A stretch of 64,000 bases of DNA, taken from Isoetes taiwanensis. Taxonomy: Eukaryota; Streptophyta; Lycopodiopsida; Isoetales; Isoetaceae. The position numbers and the translations under genes were made by a program. The DNA lies in assembly GCA_021234155.1 (NCBI GenBank), contig JAJEKV010000013.1, forward strand, positions 14,173,877 through 14,237,876, read 5' to 3'. Below the pieces are notes generated by a model that searched no databases, was not told the origin of the DNA, and saw only the letters and a program-made list of their open reading frames with translations. This document shows positions 55,014 through 64,000 of this stretch, one piece after another. Position 1 is the first letter of the stretch. Every line of letters begins with the position of its first letter.

Positions 55014-55991
55014 CTATGCATCTATGACCGCTTTTCCTTTAACCCATCGAACCTTCTGTTTATTCTGCTTGGCTTCCTTGAACTTCACTATTTCTTCTTG
55101 TTTTTCTCGCATTTGGTCCTTTGTGAGATCTTCATTGATCCATACAAATTTTCCCTTTAGTTTATAGCCATTTTTCAGAATCTCAAAGCGGTTTTGTCTA
55201 GTACAGAGTTTTACTACAATGTGGCGAGTTCCTGTGTCCTTTCTACCCACCCGGAATGCTTCTGTTACGCCAGCATTGGTAACTCCCAAGTCCTCACAGA
55301 ATAGTTTTTCAACTTTTGCTTTTGTATCTTCATTTTCAGATTCTGGTAGTCCGACAATCCGCAGGTTCAGAGCTCGTTGCTTTCTTTCTTGGCTTTCAAT
55401 ATACTGCTCAAGTTTAATATTTAGTTCAGTTACCATTGTCTCGGATATCTCAGCTTCAGTTTGTATCTTCAATCCATTAATTTCTTCTTTTGCTGCCAAT
55501 ATCTGGTCATGTAATGCGCCAACAGTGGCATGTAGATCTGTTCCTGCCATCATGTCTTGTTTCTTGAGCTGTTCCAGTTCCCCTTTTATCTGCTCTATGT
55601 CTTTCCTGGTTTCAACTTTTATCTTCTCCAGTTCCAGATGAAGCTGAGCAGCCATAGTCGCCTTCATTTCTTTGAGCACATCTTGAAGAATATTTCTGGT
55701 GAACTCTTCCATAAACGACACCTTGAAGTCATTGAGAATGCTTTTCATGGTTGCTACAGAGATCCCTTCTACAGAACCGTTTGAGACAGAGTCAGAATCA
55801 TCTGATGCATCAGACGCCACCGATACCCTCTGTTTTGCAGGTCGGGCCCGGATTTGCATGCTCCGTAGTCTTTTTATTGTATTCTCGCTGGAAAACTTCG
55901 CCCCTTTTGTCCGAACTGCGGGCGTAGATGGTTTCGTGAAGCTTACCAGATCCGTTCTGTCTTCCCAAAGACTTATAACCACGTCGAGCAA
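55014..55991 (-). CDS. LINE T6 ORF1: coiled-coil and RRM-like nucleic-acid-binding protein
   Basis: About 325 codons, open. The first ~75 residues are basic and Ser/Asp-rich (ARPAKQRVSVASDASDDSD). A long heptad-rich region (about residues 85-205: FMEEFTRNILQDVLKEM, LHLELEKIKVETRKDIEQI, ELNIKLEQYIES) predicts a coiled coil. An RRM-like part follows, with LNLRIVGLPESENED and VEKLFCEDLGV, then GTRHIVVKLCTRQNRFEIL and LKGKFVWINEDLT. This is the L1 ORF1p plan: trimeric RNA chaperone packaging the LINE RNA (family knowledge). No ATG opens the frame at 55991; the first in-frame Met is near codon 45, so the true start may be there or lost. The stop TAG is followed in frame by ORF2. Confidence 0.85.
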   Translation of the reverse strand: MLDVVISLWEDRTDLVSFTKPSTPAVRTKGAKFSSENTIKRLRSMQIRARPAKQRVSVASDASDDSDSVSNGSVEGISVATMKSILNDFKVSFMEEFTRNILQDVLKEMKATMAAQLHLELEKIKVETRKDIEQIKGELEQLKKQDMMAGTDLHATVGALHDQILAAKEEINGLKIQTEAEISETMVTELNIKLEQYIESQERKQRALNLRIVGLPESENEDTKAKVEKLFCEDLGVTNAGVTEAFRVGRKDTGTRHIVVKLCTRQNRFEILKNGYKLKGKFVWINEDLTKDQMREKQEEIVKFKEAKQNKQKVRWVKGKAVIDA

Positions 55992-56070
55992 AGCAAAGAT
56001 CGGTGTAATGTACCGTTTTTAGTGCAAAGTGATGGGTTTCTTGGTTTTAGGTTTTTGCCATCGCCATCGC

Positions 56071-58950
<2,880 letters not shown>

Positions 58951-58972
58951 TGAAATGAAATTTGATTATTAC

Positions 58973-59000
58973 GTCCGTGAGACTGCCAGGTCTATAAGAC
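58973..59000 (-). other. 3'-terminal hairpin of LINE T8
   Basis: Outer GTCT/GGAC, pairing through one U-G wobble. Inner AGACC/AGTCT with one mismatch at the loop. Confidence 0.78.
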
Positions 59001-60119
59001 GTTCAACTTGTACATTCAACATTATAAAACAAATCATCAATGCATCCTCTGATAGTAATACATTAGTCTCTCCTATCTCTAACTCATCTACTTTTAAGGT
59101 TCTTAAAACATCGTCCCTACGCTCTAAAATATCAATGATACATCTCCCAATACGTGATCCTAGAAAATCAAAGAAAGCCATCAACGTATCAGCACCTACA
59201 TCATACTTCTCTCGAATATCTCTGTAAGCTTGGCAATGTAGAAGTACATGTTCCTCATCTTCAAGTATCCCTGCCTCACATATCTTACACAATCTAAGCT
59301 CATGAGGAATGTCATTCCACCTGCCTACTTCAACACCAAGCCTATGTGAGCTCAGCCTCATCCTGCAGATGGCATGTCTATGCTTCGTGGAAATCCCCTC
59401 TGCCAAATACTTTGCTTCCTGCAATGTAGGATTAATATTAGTCCTATAAAACTCCCTTTTTACTGCTTTATCTCTCCATGTCCTATGAAGAACATTCATT
59501 TTAATCCATGTGTGAATATCATCTTTATGCAAAGCTAAATCATAAATATTCATTCCCCATCGTGCCATCCACTGAGTGGCATCAGCAAACCAGCCCTTAG
59601 CCCGTGTCTTCTCCAAAGCCAAGCGTGGTAAACTTTCTTCAGGCATAATATACAATACCTTATAGACGTAATTAAGGAGTCTGCAAAGCGCCTCTGCTTT
59701 CAATGTAAGCATCCCACATTCTGCTAACATCATATCATAGGGAGTTTTGCATTTTTGTTTAAAGTTCAGACCAAAAGAATTCCCTTTGAATTTTCTCAAC
59801 CTTTTTCCAAGTCTCCAATGCCAATCCAAGACCCCATACTTCACATCCGTACAAAACTACAGATTGGACTAGTGTTATATAAAGCATTCTTTTCAAGCTA
59901 AAGTTTCATATCTCTGCTTTGGCGCATCTGTGCTGCATTGCATACAGTTGAGGCCACCATTTACTTTTTGCTCCATTGCTTGGTTCCACTTTGGACTGTT
60001 ATCCACTAATATCCTAAGGTACTTGTAGCTATTGGTAATTTCTATAAGTTCACCTTGATAATAGAACTTTAAATGATCAGTCTTGTTTGCCCCAAACACA
60101 ATCACTTTGGTCTTGCCCT

Positions 60120-60155
60120 TGACGACCATCTTCGTAAATACGAAGATGGTCGTCA
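60120..60155. repeat. Perfect 17-bp inverted repeat inside LINE T8
   Basis: Arms TGACGACCATCTTCGTA (60120-60136) and its exact inverse (60139-60155) with a 2-nt loop. It replaces about 15 bp of normal RT sequence (related copies read ...VNMAKTK). Confidence 0.9.
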
Positions 60156-60373
60156 CATTACCCATATTACTTTTGCATCACAAAATAATGAAAGCGCATC
60201 CAAATGTCGTTGCAACCCCTGTATGCTCCTAGATAGCAATACCACATCATCAGCATATAAAAGTAACATAAGAACATACCCATTTATAGTCGTTCCATCT
60301 CCACCATGGTCCCGCATCCAGCATTCAAGTTGGTCTATAAAAGGACCAAATAATGTAAGCGATAGAGGACACC

Positions 60374-61865
60374 TGTGACGCTCCCTACAAAATATACGGC
60401 GCCTGGCCGTACACTCCGTAGGAAATCCCCCATCCGGTCCTCCGACCGCACGGGCCCTCCATCTATCCCGCACTCCAGGGTATCTCTAGTGCGGGAAGGG
60501 GACACAAAGGTGTCTTGCCGCCCTTCTCCTATGGGCTCCTATCATAGCGGAAGCATAACAACATCAGAACTAGCAATAACAATACATCATACTACCTCGA
60601 AGGGTAGCACATCCACATACCCGTAGCTACAACAGAGATAAACATATGCCATAGAACACGAGAGCTCCTACCCAAGGCTCAGACTCATGGGGAGGTAGAC
60701 TGACGGCTAGGCCTCAAGATAGAGCAGACCGAGTCATAACAATGGCAGGGCTGTCTTGAGACAATGGCTAGGGTTGACCACTCCATCCGCCCCTCCTGTA
60801 CATACTTTGCAGATGGGCTAGATCAGGCTCTGGCATGACTCTAGCCTTCCAGATATGCAATCTCATGGCATCACCCATCGAGACTACTCCGGGTTGCATC
60901 TCCCCGGTCCGTCGAGGTAGGAAGGGGCAACACCATTGCCCCATGAGGTGTCGGACCCATGCCCGGCCCACACGAAGTGACCGGCCATAAGCCTAGCCTG
61001 CTATGGGGTCCCCAGTAGCCACGCTCAGCATGAACCCTCCCTCCGTACCTCCTCTAGCCCCGTTATATAGTGCTGAGTCACATCATAGCCCCCGTAGCCC
61101 GGTGGGTTCCTATGCACATGCCGCATAATAATAGGAACTAAAGGGTCTAAACTAGGAGCATCGCTAAGTAATGGCTACTAGGTCTCTACCCCCATTCTCA
61201 ATACAAGAGGAGCAAATATGATCAACCAACATCACATATAACGTAACATCATAATAATGAGAATAATACTTAAACCTAATCATATGTATCTAACTTATAG
61301 TTAGGGTTCATTGATTAGGGTTCAAGATTTAAACTGAGGGCTCTAGAATGACTCTACTAGAGACATGAGATGCTAACTCATCTGGAATCCTAACTTCCAG
61401 ATGATCTACCAAGAACTCTATGACAAAATACCTGCTTTCAAAGAACTCCCTCCTGCTCATGGCGTCTCCATGATCTTTAAGGTGTTCAAGGTAGCTCCCG
61501 CTCCTACTGATGTGGTCACGCTTCGGGGGCTGCTGTGCTAGGCTATGCCACAGCAAACGGTTCTCGAAACGGAGTTTCGAGCGCGAAGAAGGTTCCCGGA
61601 CGGTTGGAGCCAGAAAAGAGGCCTAGGGTTAGGGTTTACATGTTAGGCCACATGGCCCTAATAGGGTGGTTTCGTGTGGCGAGTATCCAATAGGTTAAGG
61701 CCACGTGGAAAATGGTCTTAACTAAGGTTTCTAAGTTATATGAATAACTTAGCCATGCACCCTATGCCACTAATCTATGGTATACAAGGCTATAAAGGTA
61801 GACTTGTATAGTGACGGACCCAGAAATATATGTATTTATGGCGTATATTTTCCTGGAACGTCACA
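60374..61865 (-). repeat. 3' LTR of the second gypsy element
   Basis: Plus strand begins TGTGACGCTCC and ends AACGTCACA, so the LTR ends are TGTGACG and CGTCACA. It aligns in inverted orientation with 1166-2828. A telo-box (AGGGTTAGGGTTT) lies at 61625-61637. Confidence 0.92.
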
Positions 61866-61878
61866 TTCTCCCCCCCTT
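61866..61878 (-). other. Polypurine tract
   Basis: Minus strand AAGGGGGGGAGAA directly before the LTR start, the plus-strand primer site for this element. Confidence 0.85.
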
Positions 61879-61881
61879 AGG

Positions 61882-62847
61882 ATAATGATGTCCTCAGCAT
61901 TACGTTAGGGTGACGAACGTGCAACAGCCCTGCAAAACTCACAACAAGAATATAGGAACTTAACTCTATTGAAAAGATCAACTTTTCGTTAATTACTTAT
62001 TATGTGATTATAGGCTATATTTATAAGTTATACAAAATTATATAGCTATAACAACTATTATTATAAAAGTATACACATATAATATTATTACAACAAATTT
62101 AGGAGTTCATAGTTAAGTCTAAAATCTATGACTCATGTCTTCTCGTAATGTGCTCCCTCCTCCATGTAATAAGTTAACCATATCTAGATTAACCATTCTC
62201 ATGATTAACCCTTCTTGTTATATAAGTTAATAAGTTTGTGGTTTTAGGTAACCTCCTTGAGCCGAACTACTAGCTCAAGGTTATCCTACTACCTTGCACT
62301 CGATCATGGCCCCATAAGGATTTGAGCTTAAGGATCATTTAAGATGATCCTATCATTGCCCATGATCGGGTGCTACCTTGTACACGATCCCCTTGATCGA
62401 GTACACCCGCAGTGCCTCATGCCCCTGAGGGTTTAAGCTAGGGAACGTCTCACGATCTCACCATCGCGCATGATCACTCATACCTCACCATGACCCCCCT
62501 ATGGTCAGGTGCACGTGCCCTGCATCGTGGCATAGAGATCATCCAAATGATGGTCTTATCATCGCCCACCATGCCACTCTTCCTCTCACATGACCCTCCT
62601 GGTCATGCGCACTCTTGGTGCGTGGTGGCCTAGAAAATGCCTTTAGAGTGTATCTCATCATCGCCCACCATGCCGCTCTTCCTCTCACATGACCCTTCTG
62701 GTCATGCGCACTCTTGGTGCGTGTTGGCCTAGAGAATGCCTTTAAAGCGTATCTCATCATCGCCTACACTTCCAAGACTTTGGCATATGCATTCTACTAA
62801 CCCGAATGCATATGCCTTACTAAAGCTATACTAAGACATACACTTAA
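61882..62847 (-). other. Noncoding 3' region of the second gypsy element
   Basis: No frame of note. Contains a 99-bp tandem duplication at 62561-62758 (ATCGCCCACCATGCC...), which gives rise to spurious short frames. Confidence 0.6.
62561..62758. repeat. 99-bp tandem duplication
   Basis: Units 62561-62659 and 62660-62758, nearly identical, with a third start at 62759. Confidence 0.92.
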
Positions 62848-63087
62848 CTAAGCACCTGACAAGTCGACGTCGACCAACTCTGAGATGACTTGGCCGTCGA
62901 ATTGCTCCAAGAATTTCGGGTATTGTGTCTCTAGATCCTGCTTCAATACCCAAATTGCCTCTTCCACAGGCAAGTACTTCCACTTGACCAAATATTGGAG
63001 GAATTGAGACTTTCTCGTCTTCTTGAATGCCTTGTCGAGGATTAACTCGGGCACTATTTCAACTTGTTCCTCCATCATCTCCAACAA
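62848..63087 (-). pseudogene. Chromodomain at the integrase C-terminus
   Basis: Reads VPELILDKAFKKTRKSQFL, then QYLVKWKYLPVEEAIWVL, then YPKFLEQF, a typical chromovirus chromodomain with the W-x-aromatic core. In chromoviruses this domain follows integrase and is thought to direct insertion to chromatin marks such as methylated H3K9 (family knowledge). The frame is open here and joins the integrase region upstream through frame breaks near 63100-63400. Confidence 0.85.
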
Positions 63088-64000
63088 AGTTGGAGTATCT
63101 AAAACCTCCTCTGGGTTTGGGTTGTCCCTTCAACAGGCTCACATGGAAGACCTTGTGGACTTTAAGGTGGGTAGGCAAGGCGAGCTTGTAGGTTTAGCTC
63201 CCTACTCGCTTCAAAATCTTGAAAGGTCCCGCCCACCTTGGAATAAGCTACTTACAATTGCCGATGCGAAGCTTCCCTTGCTTGGCCTTTACTTGAGCCG
63301 AACTTTATCTCTCAGCACAAACTCTAGAGGATTTTTTTTATGTCTATTTGCTAGACTCTTCTGATGTGCCCATGCTGTTTGAAGATATTCTCACACTTCT
63401 ACCACAAGCTACTGCATATCTGTCGTCGTTGTTGAGAAACTTCCACCTTGGGCACTAGATTATGCCACATAACTGGGGTCAAGCATTGATAACTGTAACT
63501 GATCATGGAGGAGACACCTTCGATGACTATTGCTTGCAACTCGACTAGGTAGATGTAATCGACCCATTTGGGTTGTTTGTTCCAATCATAGTTTCTCAAC
63601 GTGTTCTCCAAAATTGTGTTGGTGTGGTCCCTTTGCCTATTTGACTGCGAATGATAAGCAAAACTCATCCACAAGTTGGTGCAGATCATGTTGAAGAAGT
63701 CTTGCTAAATGGCGTTAAAGAACTTCGGATCTCTATTGGTGATGATCGCCCTGTGCATTCCATGCAGCCTAAAAAAAACTCTTATGTAGACAACACGGCT
63801 AGATCCAAAGCAGTGTCTATGGTGTGGCATGGCAAGTATGTGCCCTTTTGATAAGTTATCTACCACAACCATCAAGGCTTCAAAGCTTCTTGTTGTCCTT
63901 GGAAGGCCTGCTATGAAATCCATGTTGATGACTTCCCACTTGGCATCTGGCACTGCCCAAGGTTCCCAAAACTTCTGAGGGTTTGAAGTTGTTCTGCCTT
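63088..64000 (-). pseudogene. Gypsy integrase core, decayed, continuing past the window
   Basis: Minus strand 63953-63705: WEVINMDFIAGLP (first catalytic Asp), VVVDNLSKG, and AIITNRDPKFF (second Asp). Then 63689-63399: MSFAYHSQSNRQRDHTN, where functional copies have AYHPQSDGQTERVN, so the catalytic Glu is replaced. LENTLRNYDWNKQPKWVDY follows. The C-terminal GPFKILKRVGS-like piece is at 63190-63240. Frame breaks and the missing Glu mark it as dead. Confidence 0.82.

Larger units (their letters stand above)
60374..64000 (-). mobile_element. Second gypsy element (chromovirus type), 3' part
   Basis: On the minus strand: integrase, chromodomain, noncoding 3' region, polypurine tract (61866-61878), and 3' LTR (60374-61865). 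Same LTR family as the element at 1166. The remainder lies to the right of the window. Inserted in LINE T8. Confidence 0.9.

Overview
The window is nuclear DNA of a land plant. The evidence is a single-exon calmodulin-like gene, plant-type PLS pentatricopeptide fragments, an HVA22-type fragment, chromodomain Ty3/gypsy LTR elements, a CACTA transposon and L1-like LINEs. A fern or other non-flowering plant is my guess from the style of the LINE and PPR proteins; the sequence does not prove it. Almost everything is mobile DNA. Only one intact host gene is visible, a CML at 31834-32541 (+) with its own TATA box and poly(A) signal.

Left part (1-28430) is a three-level nest. A decayed LINE (1-1165, resuming 27517-28430) is interrupted by a gypsy element (1166-27516). 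The gypsy 3' LTR is in turn split by a 14.67-kb CACTA element (12497-27164) with 32-bp inverted ends and a perfect 3-bp target duplication CAA. The gypsy has an iMet-type primer site, a broken gag-pol that has lost integrase, a separate upstream reading frame holding a degenerate histone H3 fold, and several small insertions in pol. The CACTA shows no recognisable transposase. It carries pieces of host genes: an HVA22/TB2-DP1 fragment with an intron, a PPR fragment, and two orphan exons.

Middle part (28430-38115) holds inverted-repeat units, the CML gene, another decayed LINE (34150-35560), and two blocks of imperfect tandem repeats.

Right part (38116-60373) is the most striking. Eight LINE copies and one tRNA-type SINE, all on the minus strand, are joined head-to-tail with no unique DNA between them. 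The 3' end of each is a (TC)n-type microsatellite, not poly(A), and the body of the next, mostly 5'-truncated, copy starts directly in that tail. Just before each tail lies a hairpin whose outer and inner stems change in a compensating way between copies. A GC-rich LINE of a second lineage, with a (CCTT)n tail and the same hairpin, has inserted inside one member. In the two copies that keep the region, ORF1 and ORF2 share one frame and are separated by a single TAG. This fits a LINE that primes on GA/TC microsatellites, including the tails of its own earlier copies, and a SINE that borrows its machinery.

The right edge (60374-64000) is the 3' LTR and the integrase-chromodomain end of a second gypsy element of the same LTR family, on the minus strand, inserted into the last LINE and running out of the window.
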